Of a stretch of DNA of 7,863 nucleotides, positions 1 through 6,117 are shown one piece after another. A model generated the notes under the pieces. That model had not been told where the DNA came from. It saw only the letters and a program-made list of their open reading frames with translations, and did no database searches. Both the position numbers and the translations under genes were made by a program. Each line of letters opens with the position of its first letter. The first letter of the stretch is position 1. Source of the stretch: Clostridia bacterium (GTDB lineage: Bacteria > Bacillota > Clostridia > Oscillospirales > Acutalibacteraceae); the NCBI GenBank assembly GCA_017534365.1, contig JAFWCS010000458.1, positions 1-7,863 of the forward strand. The letters run 5' to 3'.

Positions 1-2229
1 GTTGAGGGCGAAAAAACCACGCAGGAAGGTCTGTGCATCCAATGCGCGATGGAGATGAATATCGGCCCCGTCAAGCAGATCATGGAGAGCATGGGCGTTT
101 CGGAAGATGAGCTGGAGGAAGTCAGCGAGCAGTTTGCCAACATGTTCGGCGAGGACGGCGGCTTTGAGCCGGGCGGCGCCGGCACGATGCCGTTTCTGCA
201 GAATCTCGGCGCGCTCGGCGGGAACTCCGAAAAGGAAGAAACGACCCGCAGCGACAGCAGCGAGCAGAAAAAGAAGTGGGGCGGCCGCAAGCAGAAGCAG
301 GAGCGCGAACAGAAAAAGCGCAAGTTTCTGGATCAATACTGCACGGATCTGACCGCCAAGGCCGCCGCGGGCAAGATCGACCGCATCATCGGCCGCGACA
401 ACGAGATCTATCGCGCGATCCAGATCCTCTGCCGCCGCACGAAAAACAACCCCTGCCTGATCGGCGAACCGGGCGTGGGCAAAACGGCGATCGCCGAGGG
501 ACTCGCGCTGAAGATCGCCGCCGGCGACGTGCCCGCAAAGCTGCGCAACAAGGAGATCCATCTGCTGGATCTGACCGCGCTCGTGGCCGGCACCCAGTTC
601 CGCGGCCAGTTTGAAAGCCGTATCAAGGGGCTGGTGGAGGAAGTCAAGAGCGAAGGGAATATCATCCTCTTCATCGACGAGGTGCATTCCCTCGTCGGCA
701 CCGGCGACGCCGAAGGCTCCATGAACGCCGCCAACATCCTCAAGCCCTCGCTGTCCCGCGGCGAGATCCAGATCATCGGCGCCACGACCTTCACCGAATA
801 CCGCAAGTATATCGAAAAGGACGCCGCGCTCGAGCGCCGTCTGCAGCCCATCCGCGTGGAGGAGCCCTCCATCGCGCAGACCGTGGAGATGCTCAAGGGC
901 GTCAAGCAGTATTATGAGGACTATCATCGCGTGCGCATGAGCGACACGCTGATCGAAAAAGCCGTCAATCTCTCCGAGCGCTATATCAACGACCGCTTCC
1001 TGCCGGATAAAGCCATCGACCTGCTGGACGAGGCCTGCACCTGCGCGAACCTGCGCAACAAGCATATCAGCGCGCTGGAAGAAGCGCAGCAGACGCTTGC
1101 CGCGCTGCAGGAGAAGGAAACCGCACTCATGGATGCGGAAGACAAGGACTATGAGGCGATCGCGGAGGTCAAGGCGGAGATCCTGCAGACCCAGAAGCAG
1201 ATCGACGAGCTGGAGCCGCTGGCCGCCGACAATCAGGTGCTGGAGGATGATCTGGCCCGGGTGGTGCAGCTCTGGACGGGCATCCCCGCAAGCAAGGTGA
1301 TCGAGAGCGACCTGCGCAAGCTCGGCAAGCTGGAGGAGAATCTCCGCGCCCATCTGATCGGGCAGGATGAGGCAATCAAGCTGGTCAGCGCCGCGATCCG
1401 CCGCGGTCGGGTGCAGATCAGTCCGCGCCGCCGCCCGGCGTCGTTCATCTTTGTCGGACCCACGGGCGTGGGCAAGACCGAGCTGGTCAAGCTCCTTGCA
1501 AAAGAGCTGTTTGAAACGCCGGAGACGCTGATCCGGCTGGATATGAGCGAATTCATGGAGAAGCACTCCGTTTCGTGCATCATCGGTTCGCCCCCGGGTT
1601 ACGTCGGCTATGACGAGGCGGGGCAGCTGACCGAAAAGGTGCGCCGCAAGCCCTATTCGGTCGTGCTGTTTGACGAGATCGAAAAAGCGCATCCGGACGT
1701 GATGAATATCCTGCTGCAGATCCTCGACGAGGGCCGCATCACCGATGCGCAGGGACGCAACGTCAGCTTTGAAAACACGGTCATCATCATGACCTCCAAT
1801 GCCGGCAGCAACCGCGGCAGCGGCGCGCTGGGCTTCGCGAAGACGAAGAACGAGGCGTCGAAGGAACGCGCGCTCAAGGCGCTGGGCGAATTCCTGCGCC
1901 CGGAATTCATCGGCCGTGTGGATGAGGTCGTGGTGTTCAACGACCTGAGCCAGGCGGATTATGAGCGCATCGCCGGGCTGATGCTTGAGGAGCTGGTGGA
2001 TCCGCTGGCTGACAAGGGGATCACCTTTACATGGGACAACGCGGCGACCGCTGCGCTTGCGCGCATGTCCGCAGACGGCGTGCGCGGGGCGCGTGATCTG
2101 CGCAACGTCATCCGCCGCAAGGTGGAGGACGTGATCACGAGCGAGATCGTCAACCGCGTGGAGCAGCCGCTGACCGCCGTGGCCGTCACCGCCGAGGGCG
2201 ACGACGTGCGCTGCACCTTCCTGCCGTAA
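1..2229 (+). CDS. Clp protease ATP-binding subunit, ClpE/ClpC-like (5' partial)
   Basis: Hsp100 unfoldase that would thread substrates into ClpP in the cytoplasm. The frame is open from base 1, so the true start lies upstream; 742 residues are visible. Counting from base 1: a C-x2-C pair (C12, C15) that looks like the second half of a zinc knuckle, a short helical segment, then a Gly-rich and strongly charged linker (about 50-108). AAA1 has Walker A GEPGVGKT (155-162), Walker B ending IDE (225-227) and LERRL (277-281). A short coiled-coil middle domain (about 354-411) follows. AAA2 has GPTGVGKT (486-493), pore loop GYVGY (533-537), Walker [10 protein letters not shown] (556-564), an LGF ClpP-docking tripeptide (610-612) and sensor-2 GARDL (696-700). 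The cysteine pair and short middle domain resemble ClpE more than ClpC, and no double Clp-N repeat is visible, but most of the N-terminus is missing. The subfamily is therefore left open. Confidence 0.95.
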   Translation, partial: VEGEKTTQEGLCIQCAMEMNIGPVKQIMESMGVSEDELEEVSEQFANMFGEDGGFEPGGAGTMPFLQNLGALGGNSEKEETTRSDSSEQKKKWGGRKQKQEREQKKRKFLDQYCTDLTAKAAAGKIDRIIGRDNEIYRAIQILCRRTKNNPCLIGEPGVGKTAIAEGLALKIAAGDVPAKLRNKEIHLLDLTALVAGTQFRGQFESRIKGLVEEVKSEGNIILFIDEVHSLVGTGDAEGSMNAANILKPSLSRGEIQIIGATTFTEYRKYIEKDAALERRLQPIRVEEPSIAQTVEMLKGVKQYYEDYHRVRMSDTLIEKAVNLSERYINDRFLPDKAIDLLDEACTCANLRNKHISALEEAQQTLAALQEKETALMDAEDKDYEAIAEVKAEILQTQKQIDELEPLAADNQVLEDDLARVVQLWTGIPASKVIESDLRKLGKLEENLRAHLIGQDEAIKLVSAAIRRGRVQISPRRRPASFIFVGPTGVGKTELVKLLAKELFETPETLIRLDMSEFMEKHSVSCIIGSPPGYVGYDEAGQLTEKVRRKPYSVVLFDEIEKAHPDVMNILLQILDEGRITDAQGRNVSFENTVIIMTSNAGSNRGSGALGFAKTKNEASKERALKALGEFLRPEFIGRVDEVVVFNDLSQADYERIAGLMLEELVDPLADKGITFTWDNAATAALARMSADGVRGARDLRNVIRRKVEDVITSEIVNRVEQPLTAVAVTAEGDDVRCTFLP

Positions 2230-2239
2230 GAAGCAAAAC

Positions 2240-2280
2240 AACGACCCCTGCTGTTGCAATCTGACAGCAGGGGTCGTTTT
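2240..2280. terminator. Intrinsic terminator shared by convergent genes
   Basis: A 15-bp perfect stem (2240-2254 with 2264-2278) and a 9-nt loop start 10 bases after the Clp stop codon and end in a T run. On the minus strand the same stem begins inside the stop codon of the DNA glycosylase gene and is followed by TGTTTTGC. It can therefore serve both convergent units, although the plus-strand U tract is short. Confidence 0.88.
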
Positions 2281-2752
2281 ATCGTATCTGCATCCATGCC
2301 GCCGTCAGCCGCTCCAGGCTCCAGGCGGCGTTGGCCGGGCTGGTGGAGGGTAGACAGACGGCGGGAATCCCGATCACGGGTTCCGTATACTTTTTATAAT
2401 ACTTCTCCGCCGTGCGCCCGTTGACGAAAATGCGGGTCACGGCGCTGCCGTTGAGGATGATCCGCAGGTCGTTTGGCGTCACGCTGCGGATCGTGCTGTC
2501 GGCGCTGCCTTCGATTTCACAGCTGCCGATCACGTCCCAGAGGGCGAGCCGGTGCGTGAGGATCAGCGCCTTCTTTTCGTCGATCGTCTGCGGGACCGGG
2601 CAGCCGAGCACCCGCGGGAGCACCTTCCAGAAGCGGTTCTGCGGATGGCCGTAGAAGAACGCGGCCTCCCGGGATTTGACCGAGGGGAAGGAGCCGAGGA
2701 TCAGCGTTTCGGCATCGGCGGCAAACAGCGGCGGGATCGGATGAATCAGCAT
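2279..2752 (-). CDS. DNA-deoxyinosine glycosylase (uracil-DNA glycosylase superfamily, family 6 type)
   Basis: Predicted base-excision repair enzyme that removes hypoxanthine, the deamination product of adenine, and possibly uracil from DNA. The 157-residue protein is full length for this compact family. The N-terminal nucleotide-binding motif is GSFPSVKS (20-27). It is followed by FYGHPQNRFW (33-42), whose Asn39 matches the asparagine reported as important in the hypoxanthine-DNA glycosylase family. The C-terminal DNA-contacting motif is LPSTSPANA (134-142). Its ATG shares one base with the ribU stop (TGATG), and a purine-rich AAGGGGAA lies in the end of ribU as ribosome binding site. It should therefore be translated with ribU under the same FMN-controlled transcript. 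No promoter of its own is visible. The family assignment rests on motif recall; substrate preference is not visible in sequence. Confidence 0.88.
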   Translation of the reverse strand: MLIHPIPPLFAADAETLILGSFPSVKSREAAFFYGHPQNRFWKVLPRVLGCPVPQTIDEKKALILTHRLALWDVIGSCEIEGSADSTIRSVTPNDLRIILNGSAVTRIFVNGRTAEKYYKKYTEPVIGIPAVCLPSTSPANAAWSLERLTAAWMQIR

Positions 2753-3372
2753 CAGAGCTTCCCCTTCAGCGCGTGGGAAAGCGGCTTATAGATCAGAATG
2801 CAGAGGATGGCGTCGATCAGGCCTTTGGCAGCTGTGAACGGCACGTTGAAGATCACCAGGCAGTTGAACAGCGCGTTGGACGTCGGGATCTGCGCCGCCT
2901 TCGGCAGGATCTCCTGATACATGCCGATGATCGCTTCCAGCGGCATGTGATAGAATTTGACATAGGCGGGATAGACCAGGAAATAATTCAGCGGCAGGCT
3001 GGCGATGCCCATGGCCAGCGCGCCCGCAACGGCTGCCAGCAGCGCGCCGCCGGTCGTCTTCTTCGCCTTATAGATAAAGCCGGCGACCAGGCAGAAGACC
3101 GCGCCGAGCAGGAAGTTGCTCAGCTCGCCGACCCCGGCGCTCGTGGTGCCCTTGATCAGAATATGCAGCAGGTTTTTGAGCAGCTCGATCAGTACGCCGT
3201 AGAACGGCCCGAGCACGAACGCGCCGAAGACGGCCGGCAGATCCGACACGTCAAACTTGATGAAGGCGGGCATGATGGGGATCGGGAACTCCACGAACAT
3301 CAGCACGAAGGCGAGCGCGGAGAGCATCGCGGTGAGGGCGACGTTGAAGATTCTTTTCGATGATGCGGACAT
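2752..3372 (-). CDS. ribU: Riboflavin ECF transporter S component
   Basis: Integral membrane substrate-binding subunit of an energy-coupling factor importer; it would bind riboflavin and work with shared EcfA/A'/T proteins encoded elsewhere. The 206 residues form about six hydrophobic segments. Helix 1 carries an A-x3-A pattern (A15, A19), which S components use to contact EcfT. It is followed by the RibU-like segment FIKFDVSDLPA (37-47) and GPFYGVLIELLKNLLH (55-70). The start is ATG at 3372: GGAGG (3381-3385) sits 8 bases upstream. A TTG at 3387 is in frame but overlaps the ribosome binding site, so it is rejected. Riboflavin specificity is supported independently by the FMN riboswitch directly upstream. 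The stop overlaps the start of the downstream DNA glycosylase gene by one base. Confidence 0.93.
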   Translation of the reverse strand: MSASSKRIFNVALTAMLSALAFVLMFVEFPIPIMPAFIKFDVSDLPAVFGAFVLGPFYGVLIELLKNLLHILIKGTTSAGVGELSNFLLGAVFCLVAGFIYKAKKTTGGALLAAVAGALAMGIASLPLNYFLVYPAYVKFYHMPLEAIIGMYQEILPKAAQIPTSNALFNCLVIFNVPFTAAKGLIDAILCILIYKPLSHALKGKL

Positions 3373-3380
3373 TTTAATAA

Positions 3381-3385
3381 CCTCC
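3381..3385 (-). promoter_or_regulatory. ribU ribosome binding site
   Basis: GGAGG on the minus strand, 8 bases before ATG 3372. It fixes the ribU start and lies immediately after the U tract of the riboswitch terminator. Read-through of that terminator is therefore needed to transcribe it. Confidence 0.88.
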
Positions 3386-3420
3386 AAAAAACAAAAATGC
3401 TCCGACGATCATCGGAGCAT
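3386..3420 (-). terminator. Expression-platform terminator of the FMN riboswitch
   Basis: A 9-bp perfect stem (3412-3420 with 3397-3405) and 6-nt loop are followed on the minus strand by TTTTGTTTTTT. It sits 29 bases after the aptamer and directly before the ribU ribosome binding site, which marks a transcriptional-attenuation platform. Its 5' arm GCTCCGA (3418-3412) could pair with TCGGGGC (3721-3715) at the 5' edge of the aptamer, with one G-U pair. That is a candidate antiterminator in the ligand-free state, but this alternative pairing is inference. Confidence 0.88.
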
Positions 3421-3449
3421 GATGGTTATGGGAATTGTGCGCACACAGA

Positions 3450-3724
3450 TTCTCTCACATCCGGACTTTCTCGGCAGCGTTTCGAAACCCGCAATCGTCG
3501 AAAAAGCGCCCTTCACGCGCACGTCCCGCCGTTTTCGGCTTGAGATACGACCAGTATCCCTGCGCCGAAAAGCGACGCGATTGCGCGCAAATTGCATCTT
3601 TTTCGATGCGAATTCGGTTTGCGAAGCTCTGCCGAACCGTCGGTTGCGGAATTTCACCGCATCGGTCGCTTGCGCGATTCGTGGACTTTGACCACCGGTG
3701 GGGAATTGCACCCCGCCCCGAGAA
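3450..3724 (-). promoter_or_regulatory. FMN riboswitch (RFN element), enlarged
   Basis: cis-acting RNA that senses FMN and controls the ribU operon. Read on the minus strand, P1 is formed by TTCTC (3724-3720) and GAGAA (3454-3450). Next come the GGGGCGGGGTG...CCCCACCGG P2 block and GGTCAAAGTCCACGA. A P4 hairpin with a GCAA tetraloop (TCGC/GCGA) follows, then the P5 hairpin GCGGTGAAATTCCGC, then ACCGAC for the 5' half of P6. After a large insertion, AAAGTCCGGATG closes P6. The residues I associate with FMN contact in the Fusobacterium structure (GG after P1, the A of CACGA, the A of CCGAC, the A of GGATG) are all present. Two oddities: loop L6 holds 165 extra bases (3471-3635), and the base after GGATG is U where I recall a purine. 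Confidence 0.93.
3471..3635 (-). other. Structured 165-nt insertion in loop L6 of the FMN riboswitch
   Basis: Minus-strand pairing found by eye. Closing helix: TCGGCAG (3635-3629) with CTGCCGA (3477-3471), continuing with two mismatches through TTCG/CGAA, a bulged C, and AAACC (3620-3616) with GGTTT (3489-3485). A three-way junction follows. One arm is AATT-C-GCATC (3614-3605) with GATGCAATT (3598-3590), loop GAAAAA. The other arm is CGCAATCG plus TCG (3585-3573, 2-nt bulge) with CGACGATTGCG (3500-3490), 11 bp. Inside that arm is TTTTCGGC (3571-3564) with GCCGAAAA (3539-3532), capped by GATAC (3558-3554) with GTATC (3548-3544). A weaker 4-bp GCGC hairpin lies at 3520-3506. The flanks GGTT and GAAA resemble an ordinary L6 that has been split. 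Function is unknown. Confidence 0.75.
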
Positions 3725-3736
3725 CTCGTTATCCTC

Positions 3737-3764
3737 ATTATATGCAAATTGACGCGTTTGTCAA
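3737..3764 (-). promoter_or_regulatory. Promoter of the ribU operon
   Basis: Perfect sigma-A hexamers on the minus strand: TTGACA (3764-3759) and TATAAT (3742-3737) with a 16-base spacer. The predicted transcription start, near 3730, falls a few bases before P1 of the FMN aptamer, exactly where a riboswitch leader should begin. Confidence 0.92.
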
Positions 3765-3792
3765 GAGGCAACGCAGGTTTTCTGCCGCAGGA

Positions 3793-3825
3793 ATTGAAAA
3801 AAGCAGAAAGCCGCGGTCTGCTTTT
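3793..3825 (-). terminator. Second tandem terminator after the secreted-protein gene
   Basis: A 9-bp stem (3798-3806 with 3817-3825), a loop containing the palindrome CCGCGG, and a minus-strand tail of seven T residues. It lies just downstream of the first terminator and 29 bases before the ribU -35 box, so it may insulate the riboswitch promoter from read-through. Confidence 0.75.
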
Positions 3826-3865
3826 GCAAAAAACCACCGCGCTGCAGATTTGCCTGCAGCGCGGT
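3826..3865 (-). terminator. First terminator after the secreted-protein gene
   Basis: A 12-bp perfect GC-rich stem (3836-3847 with 3854-3865) and a 6-nt loop are followed on the minus strand by GGTTTTTTGC. It begins 25 bases after the stop codon at 3891. Confidence 0.87.
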
Positions 3866-3890
3866 GCGCATTTGATGAATGAGATAAAGC

Positions 3891-4349
3891 TTAGCCCTTG
3901 ATGGCGCCGAAGATGAGCTTGCCGAGATTGAGGATCTCTTTGAAATCGATCGCGCCGAAGAGCGCCTTCACGATGCTGACAACGTTGCCGAGGATGTCGC
4001 CCCAGGCAATGCCCTTGACCGCGTCGACCAGCTTGCCGGCATAGAGCTTGAGATAGCCGATGGTGCTGTAGTCGCCGTTATGCTTGCAGGTGGCAACGTG
4101 GACGTCATAAGCTTCCTTCGTTGCGAACTTCTCGCCGCAGCCGCCGTCCTTATAATCATCGCCGGAATAGGGGCAGACGATGTAGTGGCCGTCGGTGTGG
4201 TTGTAGAGCGTCATGTGCTCGGTGTAGGCCTTCTCGGTGGTGAAGGTTTCACCGCAGTACGGGCAGGAGGTCTGCCAGGCGAACGCCATCACGGAAACGG
4301 ACGAGAGAATGAAAAGAACTGCGAAGAAGACGGATAAGAACTTTTTCAT
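3891..4349 (-). CDS. Secreted protein with two C2H2-like metal-binding motifs
   Basis: I do not recognise a named family. The 152 residues begin with a clear signal peptide (MKKF, hydrophobic 5-20, likely cleavage after AFA at 24), so the protein is exported. Two matching motifs follow: C29-x2-C32-x12-H45-x5-H51 and C59-x11-C71-x12-H84-x5-H90. The F-x5-Y core spacing is kept in both (GETFTTEKAYTEH and GEKFATKEAYDVH), so they are repeats of one C2H2-type unit; the second has a longer Cys-Cys loop. The C-terminal third (about 98-152) is rich in Gly, Ala and large hydrophobics and reads as amphipathic helices without a sorting signal. Ribosome binding site GAGGT lies about 6 bases before ATG 4349. 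The gene is monocistronic, with its own promoter and two terminators. C2H2 folds are rare in secreted bacterial proteins; metal binding is inferred. Confidence 0.85.
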   Translation of the reverse strand: MKKFLSVFFAVLFILSSVSVMAFAWQTSCPYCGETFTTEKAYTEHMTLYNHTDGHYIVCPYSGDDYKDGGCGEKFATKEAYDVHVATCKHNGDYSTIGYLKLYAGKLVDAVKGIAWGDILGNVVSIVKALFGAIDFKEILNLGKLIFGAIKG

Positions 4350-4396
4350 TTTGCAACCTCTTTTTTTACATATTTGCAGATCGACTGCTTAAAGGG

Positions 4397-4425
4397 ATTT
4401 TATCATTTTTTGCCTGCGCTGTCAA
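4397..4425 (-). promoter_or_regulatory. Promoter of the secreted C2H2-like protein gene
   Basis: TTGACA (4425-4420) and TAAAAT (4402-4397) on the minus strand with a 17-base spacer, giving a leader of roughly 40 bases to ATG 4349. The AT-rich stretch 4426-4550 before the divergent lipoprotein gene shows no equally good plus-strand promoter to me. Confidence 0.85.
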
Positions 4426-4550
4426 TAGATTTATTCAGAAATTGTTAAAAAATCGTTCGTATTTCCATCGAAGCGGCGGCAGTTCTTTCCGCGCGAAATT
4501 TTCATTTTTTTCATATTGTCTTCACAATTAACCTGTATTCTGAAAAAAGA

Positions 4551-4555
4551 AAGGA
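4551..4555 (+). promoter_or_regulatory. Lipoprotein ribosome binding site
   Basis: AAGGA, 10 bases before GTG 4566. An in-frame GTG at 4557 is almost touching this site and is too close for initiation, so 4566 is preferred. Confidence 0.65.
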
Positions 4556-4565
4556 AGTGAAGACC

Positions 4566-5960
4566 GTGAAACGCTTTGCCGCGCTCATGCTCTGCGCCGC
4601 CCTGCTGCTCTGCACCGCCTGCGGCGCGCAGCCAACGGAAGAAACAACTTCGGCCGTCGATGCCGCAGCATTGTCGGCTGCGCCGTTTGAAGAAGCGAAG
4701 GTGCAATTGACGGCAGAAGAGCAGAAGCTGTATGATGAATTCCTGACGGCGCAGTTTCGCTGGTTTTTCGAAAAGCGCGAGGGAGACAGCTCACAAGTTG
4801 TGAAAGAATGGAGGACGCCCCCGCAGATCGACCTTTCCAATTGGATGTATGCGTTTTATGATCTGGAGCAGGACGGGACGCATGAATTGCTCAAAATGCA
4901 GAGATCTCATCTTCCAGGAGAGGATTACGGTGTTTTGGCAGTTTATTGCATTCAGAACGGAGCGGTCACAGAGCGGTGGTTGGATGCATATCAAGTGGAT
5001 GCCTATTATTGCTATCCGATTGTTTTGAGCAACGGCATGCTGCGCTCGACGATCTATTACGGGCACGACCCGGGATACGCCTATATGGAGCTGATCAACG
5101 GCAAATACGTTGTGACGGATTCGATCACGACGCCGGAGGACTGGTTCGGCGCGCAGGATGATTATAAATATTATGACGGTTCATCAACAAAAACGCTCAC
5201 ATATGAGGAATACAAACAGAAGATCAAGGAGCTGGATGACGGCGCCGTGCCGGTCAGCCTTGCATCAATGACGCTGCTGGAATTCGGGCAGGTGCGCAAG
5301 CTTCCGACGAGATGGCTGGATGCGCCGACGAACCAGACGGTTTCTTTTGACGCGCCGCGCAGCCATCCGCTGCCGCGCAATCCGCATCTGGCGGCAATGC
5401 ACAACCACTTTGCGGAAAGCCGTTTGACAGTCTATACATGGGCTATGGAGTCTTATATGGGATCGGGCGCAAACTACGGACGTGCGGAGCCGGCAAAGCC
5501 GTATTATGCGCTGTATGATCTGGACGGCAACGGCGACGACGAGCTGTTCCTCGGAGAGAAGCGGGGAGACGTTATCGCAATGACTGTCATATATTACTTT
5601 GCCGACGCCGCTTCCGAAGCAGCTGCGGAATTGCGGATCGAAGATGAAAGGATCAACGGAAGCTTTACGGTGCTTTCCAACGGCTGGATCGTTTGCGAAA
5701 CGAAACTGAACGGCAGCGTTTCCAATTCCGATCGGCACTATTGGGGGATCGGAGAAACCGTTCAGCGCGCAGAGCTCTGGCAATACGGAAAAGAGGCGGC
5801 GCTTTATGATTTTTCCGGCACGCCTTCCCAGGAGGGGAAAGGGTATATTCTGCCCCTGTCGCTCAAGCCGAAGGCGTATGAACGGCAGCGCGCCGTGTTC
5901 GAGGCGGGCGCGTCGGTCGTCACGCTCGAATGGAAGCCGCTGGAAGAATACGGAAAATGA
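4566..5960 (+). CDS. Putative lipoprotein of unknown function, two related halves
   Basis: Predicted to be exported and anchored to the outer face of the membrane. The 464 residues from GTG 4566 start with KR, a hydrophobic stretch and CTAC-G, placing the lipidated cysteine at position 19; the Cys at -3 is not the usual Leu, so the lipobox is slightly irregular. A polar linker follows (20-45). Two halves share landmarks: YAFYDLEQDGTHEL (95-108) and YALYDLDGNGDDEL (314-327), each followed 51-54 residues later by VLSNG (153-157 and 369-373). The D-x-[DE]-x-[DN]-G pattern resembles calcium-binding loops in FG-GAP or EF-hand-like repeats; calcium binding is inference. Its mid region is much less GC-rich than its neighbours (26 of 60 bases at 4981-5040). 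It ends at its own terminator. I cannot assign a family or substrate. Confidence 0.85.
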   Translation: MKRFAALMLCAALLLCTACGAQPTEETTSAVDAAALSAAPFEEAKVQLTAEEQKLYDEFLTAQFRWFFEKREGDSSQVVKEWRTPPQIDLSNWMYAFYDLEQDGTHELLKMQRSHLPGEDYGVLAVYCIQNGAVTERWLDAYQVDAYYCYPIVLSNGMLRSTIYYGHDPGYAYMELINGKYVVTDSITTPEDWFGAQDDYKYYDGSSTKTLTYEEYKQKIKELDDGAVPVSLASMTLLEFGQVRKLPTRWLDAPTNQTVSFDAPRSHPLPRNPHLAAMHNHFAESRLTVYTWAMESYMGSGANYGRAEPAKPYYALYDLDGNGDDELFLGEKRGDVIAMTVIYYFADAASEAAAELRIEDERINGSFTVLSNGWIVCETKLNGSVSNSDRHYWGIGETVQRAELWQYGKEAALYDFSGTPSQEGKGYILPLSLKPKAYERQRAVFEAGASVVTLEWKPLEEYGK

Positions 5961-5985
5961 CGGAATGAGGCAATCGATAAAGAAC

Positions 5986-6013
5986 GAGGCTGCTGCTGCA
6001 GCCTCTGTTTTTT
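5986..6013 (+). terminator. Intrinsic terminator after the lipoprotein gene
   Basis: An 8-bp stem GAGGCTGC (5986-5993) with GCAGCCTC (5998-6005), a 4-nt loop, then TG and six T residues. It separates the lipoprotein transcript from the yhaM promoter about 30 bases further on. Confidence 0.9.
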
Positions 6014-6045
6014 ATCTAAAATCACGAAAAACTTGCATTTTATAT

Positions 6046-6074
6046 TTGTATTTTCATTCAACCTCTGCTATAAT
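6046..6074 (+). promoter_or_regulatory. Extended -10 promoter of the yhaM unit
   Basis: TGCTATAAT (6066-6074) is a consensus extended -10 element. The best -35 at 17 bases is the weak TTGTAT (6046-6051), which the TGn extension could compensate for. The leader to ATG 6118 would be about 36 bases. Confidence 0.82.
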
Positions 6075-6117
6075 ACAAATATCTATAGGTGTTTTCATTG
6101 AAAGGAGCGTGGCGCCG

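Noticed and set aside
2279..2752. Plus-strand open frames opposite the glycosylase and ribU genes
   Set aside because: They have no ribosome binding sites or known motifs. The minus-strand products are recognisable families in an operon with promoter, leader and terminator.
3373..3387. Upstream TTG start for ribU
   Set aside because: The TTG overlaps the GGAGG ribosome binding site that serves ATG 3372, so it cannot be the main start.
3409..3837. 142-residue minus-strand open frame across the ribU leader
   Set aside because: It lies exactly over the promoter, FMN aptamer, L6 insertion and terminator. It has no ribosome binding site and an Arg/Ser/Phe-rich composition typical of a chance frame through structured GC-rich RNA.
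4515..4528. Inverted repeat ATTGT-CTTC-ACAAT and a TATTCT box before the lipoprotein gene
   Set aside because: A 5-bp repeat is too short to call an operator in AT-rich DNA, and no -35 hexamer lies at a usable spacing from TATTCT.
5806..6117. Possible N-terminal extension of the exoribonuclease
   Set aside because: The extension would overlap the lipoprotein gene, cross a terminator and a promoter, and add low-complexity Arg/Ser sequence absent from YhaM proteins. ATG 6118 has a ribosome binding site.
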